Shown: positions 1-12,519, numbered from the stretch's first letter. The stretch: DNA of 64,000 nt from Hydractinia symbiolongicarpus (GCF_029227915.1 NC_079875.1:21631001-21695000); one strand, 5' to 3'. Notes: generated by a model not told the origin, from the letters alone. Translations and numbers: made by a program.

Positions 1-198
1 GTTCCTGGGGCAAAGCCCAGAGGCAGACCGAGAAAGACTTGGCAGGAGGTTATAAGGACAGACTTGATAGAGAGGAAGTTGAGTTTAAATCTAACACAGT
101 CTAGATCAGATTGGAAGACGGTCATTAATATACCCCGTCCAACCCATGCTAGCATGGAAAACGGACGTTAAGCCGAGAATGATGATGATGATGATGAA
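1..198 (+). mobile_element. 3' end of a non-LTR retrotransposon (LINE), with GAT-repeat tail
   Basis: An uninterrupted reading frame enters from the left edge and stops at 169-171. It gives the last 56 residues of a LINE-type ORF2, including the basic motif [11 protein letters not shown] that is common at the C-terminus of such proteins. Soon after the stop the sequence becomes a short GAT repeat (about 179-198), a typical 3' tail. A second copy lies in inverse orientation at 25041-25232 and shares the same stop and tail. The clade cannot be fixed from so short a piece. Confidence 0.7.
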
Positions 199-539
199 GG
201 TGAATCATTCTCAGTATAGAACGCACAGACGGATTAAATGAAGAATAGTTGTGTGTTGTCAGTGGACAAAATGTAGTTATAAATAAAACATAGCTTATTA
301 ATACAAAAAGTTTGTCTGTGGCTGTAAAGACCGAACAAGGCCAAAATTCTGCTACCCTTCTTTAGAAGGAAGAAAACATCTACTTATGTTTTCTTCCTCC
401 TAAAGAAATGTAATTTGTTTCATCGGCTATTTAAACATTACGTAATTACAAAGATTGACATCAATTATATTACTAAAAGTAGTGATGTTCTGACACAACT
501 ATGGACACTGGCCTAACTTTGAATGCAGACTGACCCGTC

Positions 540-845
540 TTTAGACAGGACAGCCCGTTAAAAGACAGGTCATTGCATTTGCAGTTGGAATGGACCCGGC
601 CCCAACTTTAGACTAATGTATGCAAATTGGTCTTAAGTTGGTACAGGCCCAACAAAGGAATTTTTAAAAACCGTGTCATCAAATGTTACAAACCCAACTT
701 TACACAAAGGACTCTTGCAATTTTAGAAAATGTGTCATAAGATGTGACAGGCCCAACTATTGACAAACAATTTCCACGCTTTTAAAAGACTGTGTCATAA
801 GATGGGACAAGCCAAACTGTTGACACTTGACATTTTTTAGAGAAG
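540..845. repeat. Degenerate minisatellite, about 60-bp period
   Basis: The core GTGTCATAAGATG, followed by ACAGGCCCAACT, recurs at 673, 732 and 792 (spacing 59 and 60 bp). More diverged units lie upstream, near 560-650. Confidence 0.6.
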
Positions 846-1596
846 ACTCCTACACTAAGGTTAAACCTTGTAACATGGGCAACACACTGTTTTGAATTTA
901 AAAAACATTAAAGACAGGCCAGGCTTAACTGTGGACAAATGCAGTGTCTATAAAAGAAGACTAAAGAGGAAAAAGTATGTATGAAGAAAAATAAATCATG
1001 AATTCTTTAAATATAATCTTTTGCGAATTTATATAGCTAAAGTAATGAGCAATACAAATACCTTGTCATAAATCCTGTCTTAAAAATTGAACAAACATAG
1101 ACATAATTGACAAACGTATTTGACAAATGGGGATTAATAGCGTACAGGGTCTGACTCATGTCCAACTGGTTGTGGTTTAATCCCACATAAGGCTGTTTTC
1201 TAGTTGGGACACATAATATATCTTTAAATCATAATCATAACTCTCTGTTTCTTATGACTATGTTAAATATATATAAATATTTCAACCGTGGCTGCCCCAT
1301 CCAAAACGACCCTGACTCTCATATTACATAATAGGTTAACTATCTTGAAAAATAAAAATAAATAGCTTGAAATATAATATTACATTACACTGAGCTGAAT
1401 GTTATATCTTCATATCTGAGTCATAATTATTAAGCTATAGTCATTATAAACAAAACAATCCAGTTAAAAACATCAGTCAAAACAATCAACCGTTTTAATA
1501 CAGAATAATTTCTCAACTTCAGAAATATTTTTGAGTTAGGTTAAATTTAGATGCCCAAATGCACTACAGAATACTAGTATAGATACCAAAATCAGT

Positions 1597-1655
<59 letters not shown>
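1597..1655. repeat. (TTTA)n microsatellite
   Basis: About 15 perfect TTTA units in a row. Confidence 0.95.
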
Positions 1656-2190
1656 TATCTATATATTATTTTTTGTGTAAAACGTTTTGAAATAATTTCT
1701 GTATATATACTATACTAAATTTTTCACACTATGCTCTTTGTCCACAGAGTAAGAACAAAGTAGTGAGTCTAAAATTAATAAGAAAATATTAATTCTAAAC
1801 CGTTTTTTTTTTCTTTTTAGTTAAAATCATTTTTACTTAAAATCATTTTTGTGTTCTCAAATCCTTTAAAACCTTTTTGATGAAGATATACAAGTTTACA
1901 TGTTCACATCAAAAACTTTTCTGGTAAAACACAAATAAGAACATTAGAACCTGAAAAGGTTCTAATATTCTTATTTGTTCTAAATAAGACAAAGAAAAGT
2001 GCAGATTGAGAACTTGATGAACTAATGCTTTCTTAATATCTTCCATAACGTGTTGTGTCTTTCTGCATCTGTGGATGAGAGTGATGTGAGATACATAGTA
2101 GATTTGCTTATTTCTAGAAATGTTCCATGTACAACTCAACGCATAGAAATAGTGGACTTAACTTAACAATCTCTGTTTTTTATTTTCTAG

Positions 2191-4683
2191 GATAAGAAGA
2201 AGTATTATCGTGTAAAGTGGATTGATTCTTGGGAGCCTGAAGAGAACTTGTCAGAGGCGTGTCAAGGATTAATCAATGAGTTCTGGACAGGAACAACTCT
2301 TGACCCATCTGGAAAGATTATCAAAAAAGATGAGTTAAAGGTATACACACAAACCAAGTTGTTTCAAAATATGTTTTTTGATTTGGTAATACTGAAAAAT
2401 GTTCGAACTCGGTACAACACCTTGCTAATTGTTGCCATTGTCACGACTATTTTTCACGAATCTCATGGCCAAATTACGTGTACGCAATGGTAGCTGTAGA
2501 GTATTGACCATTTCAACTTTTTGCCAATATTTAAAACATCAAACTGGCTTTGTCATTAGTTTTGTTCACGATTGTAGGTGGAACATCGATATGACTTTTT
2601 CACTAAGAAATAGATTTTTAACTTGAGTCGATCGTGATCTTATCTGAACAGGTATGATTGACTGTAACTTTTGAAATGCGATTATATTGTATGCAGTATT
2701 ACATCGTGTACTGTCAATCTCATTTAAAGGGTGAAAAACGAAAAACGTCTATCCGTTAGGCTGGAAATATTTGTTATTTTTTAGCAAGGGTTGAAGGTGA
2801 TCAAGAAAGAGGTTGCTCAACCATCTACAGAAACAAAGGTTTTTCCTCAAGCAAATTCTTGCATACCTTTTAACAAAAAGCCTGATGAAGGCGCAATCGC
2901 CGCACCAGTAGCTTTACATGCACCGTTGAAATCTGAGGCTTTGACACCCTCTGTCGACCAGCCAACTGGCGAAATGATTGATAATGGTATATCGAAATTC
3001 AGTGAGAAACTGTCACCAACAGACCCTCCACGTTTGACGCGTATGCATGGCCATGTAGAACTCAGTAAAGCTATGGCTCCCGCGTCCCCAGCAAGAATAT
3101 TGTCAGAAATATCTAACGAAGCAGAAAGTGCAACTTCTCTACCGTCTATGACAAGTAATAACTATGTCAAAAGATCGGAATCAGATGTCAGCTTTAAACC
3201 ACTCACCGAGAGTAAAAAGCCGAACCAAAAGCCAACCACGTCGAACCATTTGAACAGTCCGAGCACAAGTACTTGTCCGGAAGTTAGTTCAAGATTGAAT
3301 TTTTACCACAAAACTCGTATAGGCGAGTCAGACGATGAAGCCGGGTCTGATTGCGTTGAAAGTCCTATGAGGTCTATCGGGCTGCAGTGTCAAGTATCTC
3401 TTAATGAGGCTCAAGAATCGAACAACACTGTCGAACTTCGAACAGAAACAGCAGATGCTGTTGATGTACACAGCGATGACGATGTGGAAATTACTGTCTC
3501 CATCGAGTCGCCACTTAAACGAAAAAGAGGACGTGGGAGACCTCCCTCAAGTTCATCAGTACACATTACTCCTCCATCTAAACGAAGACGGGACCTGATG
3601 TCAATGTCAGCACCAAATCATTTACGCTCTCCTAATCAACACAGAAATAGTTCCATGTCGGTTGATAAAGCCGTAAAAAGCACTAGACCAATACACCCTC
3701 GCCGTCTGTTACATCAGTCAAGTCTCAGCGATGGAGAGCAAAGTGCCATCCCCTCAAACCCTGTTTGTCATAGTACAGCTCACACTAAAAACCGAAGGCA
3801 TTCCGAAACTGTTACATCTAGTCAAAATATACAACAAGATTTTTTCGAATCGCAAAATCATCCACAACGACTGCGGCAACATGAACCACATTATGTTTCA
3901 ACTGGAAACACGAACGCTGAACCTAGCCGACATCTGCCGACATTTGTTAGTGCGTCGACCGAGAGTTCGACAACGACGTTTATCTTGAAGGAGAGAACAT
4001 GTACAATTTGCAAATACACATTCGCTAACATTACTTTGGCGCGCCAACACGTCAAAAAAATCCACTCGAGTCCTTCAGATACCTCCCTTTTGACTTGTGA
4101 TGTATGCAGCGCGATGTTTAAAACCAATCGGGATTTAAAATCGCATATGTTATTACACGAAGACCACACTTCGTATCAATGCGAAGTTTGTCTACGAGCC
4201 TTTAAGAAACGCGTTTTGCTGAATCAGCACATGCTGATACATTCCCAGGATCTACCATTTTGTTGCGAGATTTGTAACAAAAAATTTCGTCAACAAAGCC
4301 ATTTGATACTTCACATGGGGAGACATGGTCGTAATAACGAAGCTGTGTACACCTGTCCTCACTGTTTGCAAGATTTTACTGATGAAAGTTTGTTTACAAA
4401 TCACATGAGGCAACACGATGCTGAGCTACCATTTTGCTGCAATTCATGTCAAGAGAGATTTAAACAAAAAAGTGATCTTCTCCTGCATCTGGACGGACAC
4501 AACGAGGGGCGACCTTTCACATGTCATATTTGCAAAAAATCATTCAAAATGAAAACGTATTTATACGGACACATGCAAATGCATAAAGTGCAAAAGATTA
4601 AACAGACGGCAGCCGATAGTACAACAACGGTCGAACATGAAGAGCCGAAAGAAGTGAAAATAAAAAAACAAAGAACAAATTAA
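2191..4683 (+). CDS. Chromodomain, AT-hook and seven C2H2 zinc-finger protein (5' end missing)
   Basis: Two exons are visible: 2191-2340 and 2785-4683. Each is flanked by clean AG/GT sites and joins in phase 0, giving 682 residues. The first exon is the C-terminal half of a chromodomain: YYRVKWIDSWEPEENL carries the aromatic residues and the Glu-rich end typical of methyl-lysine readers. The N-terminal half must lie in an upstream exon that I could not find. Exon 2 begins with a long low-complexity Ser/Pro-rich region, then an AT-hook (RKRGRGRPPS, encoded near 3520-3545), then seven C2H2 fingers (about 3995-4590), the first being CTICKYTFANITLARQHVKKIH-like in spacing. Family knowledge suggests a nuclear chromatin-binding transcription regulator. 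I recognise the domains but no named orthologue. No AATAAA was seen within 800 bases downstream. Confidence 0.85.
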
Positions 4684-5346
4684 CAATATTTTGTGGCGTG
4701 CGCCCTCCCTCGTTCATGTATTTTTTCGGTCTTCTTTGCAGTGTTTTATTTGTGAGTGAATACTTTTGTTGTAAGGTTTTAAAGAAAACCCGCCGAAAAT
4801 AACAACAAGTTAAAATGACAAACCAAAAAACAATGTACAAATTTACGTGTATTGTATATAACATATTTTTTGTTTATATGTAAAATATAAAGTTTTATCT
4901 CATATATACGAAGATATTTTCAATGACATCATTTCTGTGTAAATGCTGCTGACTAAAAGTTTTAACGTGTCTTTCCGAAGAACAGTTAAGGTGTTATTTG
5001 AAGTGTTTTAAACACGATTGCAGTGCTTTACGGAAATTAACGAGACCAAATGCCCAAATGTTAGTGAGCTCAGATTTAACCGTATGAAGAAAATGTCAGT
5101 TGGAAATTGCTAATTATCTTTAGCGAATTTAGAACTATGAATACCTTGCCCTTTGGAAACAGCCAGAACAGGAAGAAACAATACATTGCGAACTGCGCAC
5201 CGATGACTTTAGTGATCCCAAATGCGGTAGTAACTACTCTTCAGTCCATTGTCGTCCCACGAAGCGTGCTAAAAAGAGCTGCCATATTTTATGCGGAATA
5301 TTTGCTTTATTGGAAAAAACAAACAATTCACGCAACAAAATGTTAG
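4684..5346. other. 3' flank of the zinc-finger gene
   Basis: Probable 3' UTR followed by unassigned AT-rich sequence. Short open frames here show no recognisable domain. Confidence 0.4.
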
Positions 5347-6716
5347 ATACCTTAAGTGGATAAATTTGGCGAATGATACATTTTATAAAATTTGGCAAGG
5401 ATTTAATTTGGCGAATACAAAAAATTATTTATTTTGGCGAATGACACAAAGAATTGAATTTTTATGTCTTGAAATGTTTTATGAAAAATAAGAATAAACT
5501 TTTATGTAACACAAGATTTGTTATAGAATTAAGGATGCCATAAGGGTATAGACACATATTCAGTAATAATAATAATAATAACGGTTATATTTCAGCTCCA
5601 TAATTGTACAAAATGGCTATTCTCCTGAATTAACATATGATATTCGTATGTGGCTAAAGGTTAATATATAAAACAAAAACAAACAAAAAACAACAAAAAA
5701 CGAAAGCCAGTTCATAATATAGTATGTTTCACAAAAGTATTAGAAAGAGAATTATAGAAGAGATCAAGTAGTAGTAAGATAGATAATTATGTGAAACCTT
5801 GGAGGGTGAAACATACTAGCTATATGTTCTAAAACGAGTTGTTGAAAATGCGAAACAAAAACAAAACTGGCGGATTAGGAATGATAAAATATAGAGAAAA
5901 TAATGACTTGGAAAAAAGGGAGATTCTGATAAAGTAGGTAGTCGAAAATCCTATTGATTGTCCAGATCTTATAAAACATAGTCATATAAATCACTCCCCT
6001 ACCTTTCATTTTTCTTTTGCGTCATATTTATCAATCACTTTAGCATTACCATAGCAACAATACTTGGTCACATTTTTTTAAATAAGCGCGTCGTTCGTTT
6101 TTTATTTAAAAATATGTGAAAAAATGAATTTTCGCTCGCTCTTTTGTGTTTTAACCTGTCTTTTTCTTTAAATAATCAAAATATACATAAAATGTGACAA
6201 AGTCATTTGCAGCAGGTATCGTTGAGCTCGTGTGCAAAGTTTTGTTAAGTTTCTCCATCAGGGAGGGGAATTTCGGACATTTTAAGTCTTTACAGCAATA
6301 GCCTATTCAAAGATGTGCAGGTGTTAAGCGAACTACCGAAAACTAATTAAATATTTATAAGTTGGTAGAGAATATCAAACTCCACATATTTTTGAAAAAA
6401 AAAATTTTTTGTAAAAATTTTTTATTTATACCCTTACAGTATCCTTAAGTTACATATTTTATTCTTCATCATCGTCAATAAAAAAAAGTTTTTGGGAAAA
6501 AAATATTTTTCTTTTTTTAATTAAAAAAAACGTTTTTTTTTTTTTTTTAATTTGGCAGGGATTTAATTTGACGAACGGTAACTTATGTTAAATTGGCGAG
6601 TATTTAATTTGGCGAATAGTTAGTTATCAAACTTTTGGCGGGTATTTAATTTGGCGAATTTCGCCGCAATTCCTCATATTTAATTCTCGCCAAAATTTAT
6701 CCACTTAAGGTAGTTG
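5347..6716. mobile_element. MITE with 25-bp inverted ends (1.37 kb)
   Basis: The left end TACCTTAAGTGGATAAATTT and GGCGA at 5347-5372 is matched in reverse complement at about 6690-6716. Multiple subterminal copies of TTTAATTTGGCGAAT lie inside both ends. No transposase frame is present. A TA duplication is possible because both ends are bounded by TA. Confidence 0.7.
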
Positions 6717-7820
6717 GCGGATCATTTTTCACCATAAAAGTATTGATCAAACTCACAAAAATCGACAAGTTATTGTGCATTGTTGTATACCTTTTTATGA
6801 CCACATGGGGTAAAATACAAAAGTGGAAATTGGCGTGTGTGTCCTGGGTGGTTCCTGGGATTGCAATTCAGGGAGGGGGTCGTTCTGGTTTTCGACAAAA
6901 TTAGACATAGTAAACTAAAAAGCATGCAGAAAATGATTCTCGTCACCTTGATACTAGGCCAAAATTAGTCCGAAAATTAAAAATGCTTTATTTTCTAAAA
7001 AATTTGGTACTGAACAAAAAAAAATGCTGAATATGGTGATAATAAAATTTTATCTCCTAAATACCGTTTTTTAATTTCCGCGCCCGAAGGCATAGGAAAA
7101 TCTTTAAAACCGTCGTTTTTTTCTTTTGGAGCATTTTTTGAGAAAAAATCGACCCTGAGATTTCACGTTCCTCTGAAAGGAGGATGGTATTGTATCGTAT
7201 CCAACAGTGACGGATACGGTAACCCCCTGAGACACATACTCAGTATATTTAAAATATCCCCTCTGCTCGCTATATTAACCTTAGCAAATATATATATTCT
7301 GAAAGCCGAATAAATTATCTCTAGAATGATGATAAAATGTTTTCATAAAAAAAATCCAAAAAGTAGAAAAAAAATTATATACAAAAATTCACCCTTCCAG
7401 TTCATTTTGTCGAACACTCCCCTCAGTAAAATTTTTGTTCGTTGAAAAAAATATCAATACGAAGCTCTTATTCAGCTCTAAAATACTTTGCTTTTTTTAC
7501 TCAAAACAACACGTGGTTCCAAAAATATAGCATATTTTGTGTTACAATAGCTGTTTTATGACTGATTTATCTATTTTTAAGCATGATAGATCAATAACTC
7601 GATATTGATCTCACTTTCTGCGTTAGAAAAAGCAAAGTTTAGTAGCCAAAGTTATAATTGTCGCAACAAACTTGTTTTCGTGCAATTTCGACAAGATGGA
7701 GGGGAGTGTTTGACAAAAATATATACCGTTACGACTGAAAATTTTATTTCGAGAAAAAGCAAATCAAAGACCTTTGCTTTTACCTGCATGGTTACAATGT
7801 AACCATGGTTACACCCACCT
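6717..7820. other. Non-coding stretch with dispersed-repeat fragments
   Basis: There is no supported gene. Positions 6948-7070 resemble 17718-17850 in this window. A short inverted pair built on AACACTCCCCTC lies at about 7407-7428 and 7697-7720. Confidence 0.45.
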
Positions 7821-7981
7821 AAGGGGATTTTCACGAAGCGAATTGAACAGCGAATTCGACGGCGAATTGTTTCTGAGCATGTGCAGTTTTGTTTGTTTTG
7901 ATTTTGCATCGAACTGCGAATGCTCAGATACAATTCGCCGTCGAATTCGCCGCTCAATTCGCTTCGTGAAAATCCCCCTTT
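7821..7981. mobile_element. Foldback element (160 bp)
   Basis: Arms 7821-7880 and 7920-7981 are near-perfect reverse complements built on GATTTTCACGAAGCGAATTG and repeated CGAATTC/GGCGAATT words, with a 39-base loop. It has no coding capacity. Confidence 0.85.
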
Positions 7982-8596
7982 AATTGTTATGAATAATTAA
8001 TAACTCATGAATATTTTATTTAAAATTAAAGGTAAAGTATTTTCTCAAAACTTTGGGTCTAGTTATTGTTAAAGAGACAACAGGATAACATAACATAACA
8101 GGATAAAAACGAAAAAAATAAAGAAATAAATTAAAAAGGTATAGATGATAAATAATAATATATTTGTATAAATTATTAAAGTGTAAATGTTTCCTATGTT
8201 ATAATGTAGGGGTGTAATTTTTTATTCGTTCTGCATAACTCTCTTTAATTATTATACAGATTAAATATATTTAAGGAATTTTAAACTTTGAGCACACTAT
8301 TAAAAACTACGGAAGCCGAGAGGGGACACCGAAAAGAAAGTCTGAAGGGAGAAAAAAGAATTTGGTTCGAGAAAAGAAAATTCAAATCTCAAAAATAAAA
8401 TTTGAATTGAAAACTAAATTTCTTTATAAACAATAAAAAAATTCCGATCGAGGAAATAATCGAAATCGAAAAAAAAATTCACCAATCAAGAAAAGAAAAA
8501 ACAAGTACAAAAAAAATGGAATAAAAATATTTATAAGTAAAATTAAATGATACGAGCATGGCACTGATCGGTTTCTTCTCCATTGTTTACACAAGT

Positions 8597-9810
8597 ATGT
8601 CATTTTGTACGTAGTGTGTGGTAGGCAGTTTTCTGACGATTTATTATTTTGTACTCAATGTGTATCACGTAAAGACTTATGTACTACCTCAGACAGTCCT
8701 CCAGCTACAGCAGATGAGCGAGAATTGATAGTGTATTACTTTGAGAAACATTTCCCATACAATGCAATCGTTCTGTTTTTAAAAATATATCATAGCACAT
8801 TAATGTCAACGAGAACCCTGAAACGACGATTACGAAGTCTTGGGTTGAAAAGGAGACGTAGTAATGTTAACGAGGCAGTTTTACGTAGTATAATTGAACA
8901 AGAACTACAAGGTCCAGCTGCAGTGAAAGGATACCGAGGGCTTTGGCATTCACTTCGATGTTCATATGGCATAATGGCTACACGTGACACCGTCATGCAA
9001 CTGCTAAGAGAGTTAGATCCGGATGGTACTGAACAAAGAAGATCGCGCCGTCTACGTCGTAGAGAATACACATCACCCGGTCCTAACAATTGCTGGCATG
9101 TGGATGGGTATGATAAACTTAAACCATATGGTCTACCCATTCACGGTTGTATTGATGGTTTCTCGCGAAAAGTTTTATGGTTGAAAGTTTCCAGGAGCAA
9201 TAACAACCGACTAGTACCTGCTCACTTGTTCTTAGAAAAAGTAAAAGAGTTGGGGTTTTGTCCACTTTTAGTTCAAACAGATTGTGGTATGTGTTATGGC
9301 TGATATGCAGTGTTACTTAACACAAGACGCTAACGCACACAGATATGGGGTCATCGCTGTCCAATCAAAGGAAAATTGGTGCTCCTTCTATCGACGGTCT
9401 TTCACAAGTTGGATAATAATTTTTTTTAAGAATATGTTAGAGAAAGGAGTGTTATTGCCGGGGAATCACATTCATGAGGAATGTGTTTGGTTTGTGTTTT
9501 CTAATTTATTACAATCTCAACTAGACCAGGTTCGCAACCAATGAAATACCCACTTTATACGAAAGTCCCGCCACGACAGTGTGAGTGGAATTCCAGATAT
9601 CTTATTTTACTTGCCAACTACAGTTAATGCTAATGACCAAAAACGCTTGATATCACAAGATCATAAACATAACTTAATATCGCAAAGAGATGTAATTTCA
9701 GAAGGCAGGAACTGAATTTTTCGAATATTTTAAATATGTAGTACAATCAGAGAACATGGAATATCCACCAAAAAATTGGCACAATGGTCAGGGTTCGAAC
9801 AGATAACAAA
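8597..9810 (+). pseudogene. IS3EU-like DDE transposase/integrase, frameshifted
   Basis: An N-terminal zinc ribbon (second half VCGRQFSDDLLFCTQC) is followed by a helix-turn-helix-like stretch (about 8740-8850) and an integrase-type catalytic core. The core shows WHVDGYDKLKPYG, IHGCIDGFSRKVLWL and LLVQTDCG, which supply the first two Asp residues. The frame breaks at the very start, where the ATG at 8597 runs into TAG unless it shifts near 8608, and again after the second Asp near 9295. Downstream pieces (RRSFTSW near 9390, EECVWFVF near 9477 and a last piece near 9690-9790) continue in other frames. The known family role is cut-and-paste transposition. This copy looks dead. Confidence 0.8.
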
Positions 9811-9995
9811 ACTTTGTGTATAAACTATGAACATAGAAAAGAGACATTTGAAACTAATAACATAATTTTCATCCATAGAAATATAACATAGTAGTATATG
9901 ATGTACATAAGTTACATGCTCTTTGTTTGACTCATGCCCTTCTTCGTTCAGACAAATAATTTTGACTTTTTTCGATCCCTCGTGCTCTTAAATTT

Positions 9996-11674
9996 CTAAA
10001 GAATTTGTCCAGTTGTAACATTGTCTTCTTCTGCTTCACATAGTGATTTATCTTCTGTATTACTCGTGTATTCTACTGTAGTGTAAATTTTCAATACATC
10101 TGAGGATTGACATGATTTGGAAATAGTAATTTCGATTTCACTTTCTTTGTAATGTGTTTTTAAAATTGTTAACATTCCAAGAATATCCAACCCACTTAAA
10201 AATGAGGCAATTTCTTCTGCACAACTGGATAAACAGCAGTGTCTGATGATGTTGTCAATAAATAATGACTTATCTTCTAAACTTACATTGACTTTTGTAA
10301 CTCCTAAATCATATCTCTCTGGGAAAAGCTGTAAAGCTGTCTTGAAGGCAGCATTGTCTGTGGCAGATAATACATTTTTAAGTTTTTGTTGAATGTCAAT
10401 ATCGGGGACGTCATCGACTTTGAAAACTTCTGTACCACCATCCAAGAGCTTCGATACAACACAAGGCATAAAATACCTTGGCCCAGCACAACCAATGATG
10501 AGTGCCAATGACACTAGGTTACCAAATAATTTGATATGACCTTTTTGTAATTTCTCGAAGTCATGCAGGAATGTTGAGCCATTATCACCTGATTGCAATA
10601 AATACTTTTTTTACATCATCGAAAAGTGCTGCAAAGAACTCTTTAAGTGGCCCACCACCATCTTGTGCTACTTCACCAATGAATGTGATTGTAAACGGTT
10701 TAACACCTTCACGATATAAACGTTGTAATTTCTCTAGTGTGTCAAGCCAAATTTTTCTCTGCCTCACTGAAAGTTCCACAGTTCCAGCTATTTTCAGAAA
10801 CGCCTGCAAGTTTTCAAGTTTGTCTGTTAAAGATGGTTCATTGTCAATATAATTTTCAATTGAATGGATGTTGTTATCAAGTGTAGGAAATGCACTGTGT
10901 GTACTGTTATACTCTGTTGAAGGGATAGAACTGCAACTGCTTCGATCATTAAGTAAACCGAATGGATGGTCTACATCGTCAATTGTTGTCAAAAAATTGT
11001 AACCATTATCAACTCTGGTGGACGTATTTTTAACATTGATGTAATCGATTTTGTTACTTTTTTTGCTATTATGATAAAATTGTGATGACAAACACAGGTA
11101 AAATAAAATTTGGGAATATGGTTTACAAAGGTCTTCCTTGTAGTCATTTAATTTAAAAGAAACACTTTTACCAGGCATACATATGACTTCTTGAAAGTCT
11201 GGATAGAGCAAAACCCAATCTTCTATGGCACAAAATTTCTGATTGTGGTTGCCATGTTTTTCGATGGCAGCAAGTGTTCCAGATGATGCTTCTAATACTT
11301 TTAGAGAAAGTCTTCGTCCACGAACAACTCTCATCTCTCCATACTCATCCCGCAAGGCTATGCCCACATTAATAATCACTGATTTTTTTAATTCTTTTGA
11401 ACTGTTCTTCTGCTTATATTTGTTCCCATCATAGAAGTAGATGATTGTTTTGCTGGTACAAATGTTGTTGTGTTGATGATATACTATGTCTCTTTTTTGT
11501 ACCAGGCTTGAAGAAGGTCTGTCTGTATTTTTCTCGACCCTCGGTAAAACTATTCAAAGGCATCGTATTTGATGGAGTACAAGATGTATCGTTTTCTGAT
11601 GTTCTAGCGCCACATTTCCCACAAAAAGTATTCTCTGTTTTGACTTCAGATCCACACGCTACACAGTACGCCAT
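9996..11674 (-). pseudogene. HECT-domain (G2E3-like) protein with N-terminal zinc ribbon, frameshifted
   Basis: Reading on the - strand from ATG at 11674, the protein starts with a zinc ribbon (CVACGSEVKTENTFCGKC). A frameshift near 11440-11480 leads to a long segment whose end carries the HECT N-lobe signature: FIGEVAQDGGGPLKEFFAAL, at about 10640-10700. A second frameshift near 10600 leads to the remaining HECT region, which ends at 9996. HECT enzymes transfer ubiquitin through a Cys near the C-terminus, and I could not identify that Cys here. The gene lies inside the TIRs of the 8307-11949 element, convergent to its transposase, so it is probably element cargo rather than a host gene. G2E3-like HECT genes of this style are common in aquatic animals; the link to this transposon family is inference. 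Confidence 0.75.
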
Positions 11675-12519
11675 TTTTTATCTGCAATCAATGTTTTGGT
11701 ACACAATAACACGTCAACCGAAATTAATTAATACATTTTCTTTTTTAATTTTCTTCTCAAACCTTTTTCTTTTTCTCCGATATTTATGCTTTCTTTTTTT
11801 TTTACTTCTGATTTATTCTTCTCTCAATTTTAATATTCTTTTCTCGATTTTGATTTTCTTTTCTCGATTTGAATTTTCTTTTCTCGATTTGAATTATCTT
11901 TTCTTGATTTCGATTTCTTTTTTTCAGTGTCCCTTCTCGGCTTCCGTAGAAAACACTAAAAGATAAAGATTTTTCTTCATCTTATCACTACAATAAATAT
12001 TTTTGATTCTTTTTATAAAAAATATCAGGAAATTATGCCAAGGAATCAAAATTAAAACTAGAAATTAAAAAAAAGGTTGCGAAGCATTTCCCAAGCTGCA
12101 AGCAAAATTAAACTATCCAATACTTTGTCCCTAGCGCTTCTTGTTTCTTTGACGCTAACATCTTCCCAAATACATCAAAATTGAATATCATATAGAAGAA
12201 CCCTGGGGACGAGGTAGGAAAATGAACGCTCTGCAGAACAATTCGTTGCGCAAAAACAGTATTTTTGCGAATAGACTGCGCGAGTATTTGATGTGCGTGG
12301 GATATTAATAATAATAATAAATATTTAAAGTGGCTAGCCCAGAAAATCACAAAAACCTATAGTTAGTGGATTGTTTCCACTGGGGGCCACTAGAACAAAA
12401 AAGAAACAAAAAATGATAAACCTTAGACTGCCTCAGCTTAATCAAACATAGTAACATTTATAATCTGTGAAAATTGAAAAGAAAAAGAATAAAAAACAAA
12501 AATTAAAAAGTGATCTCCA

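Larger units (their letters stand above)
199..2190. other. Non-coding stretch left of the chromodomain exon
   Basis: No coding region is supported here. The stretch holds a degenerate 60-bp minisatellite (about 540-845), a possible tRNA-like fragment near 1138-1215 with a B-box-like GGTTGTGGTTTAATCC, and a TTTA microsatellite (about 1597-1655). The N-terminal exon of the chromodomain gene at 2191 was looked for here and not found. Confidence 0.5.
8307..11949. mobile_element. TIR-bounded DNA transposon carrying DDE transposase and HECT genes (IS3EU-like)
   Basis: The left terminus CTACGGAAGCCGAGAGGGGA at 8307 is matched by its near-perfect reverse complement ending at 11949, and the match runs at least 25 bp inward (GACAC, then GAAAA). 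Subterminal repeats reinforce this: GAGAAAAGAAAATTCAAATC on the left, and three or four tandem 20-bp inverse copies at about 11840-11910 on the right. Flanks are A-rich (AAAA on both sides), so the target duplication length cannot be fixed. The element holds two convergent genes, a DDE transposase on the + strand and a HECT-domain gene on the - strand, both broken. Family assignment to IS3EU rests on the transposase motif style and is an inference. Confidence 0.8.

Noticed and set aside
11445-11966. 173-residue + strand open frame
   Set aside because: It is the complement of the HECT gene start plus the transposon subterminal repeats; Phe/Leu/Ser-rich composition is an artefact.
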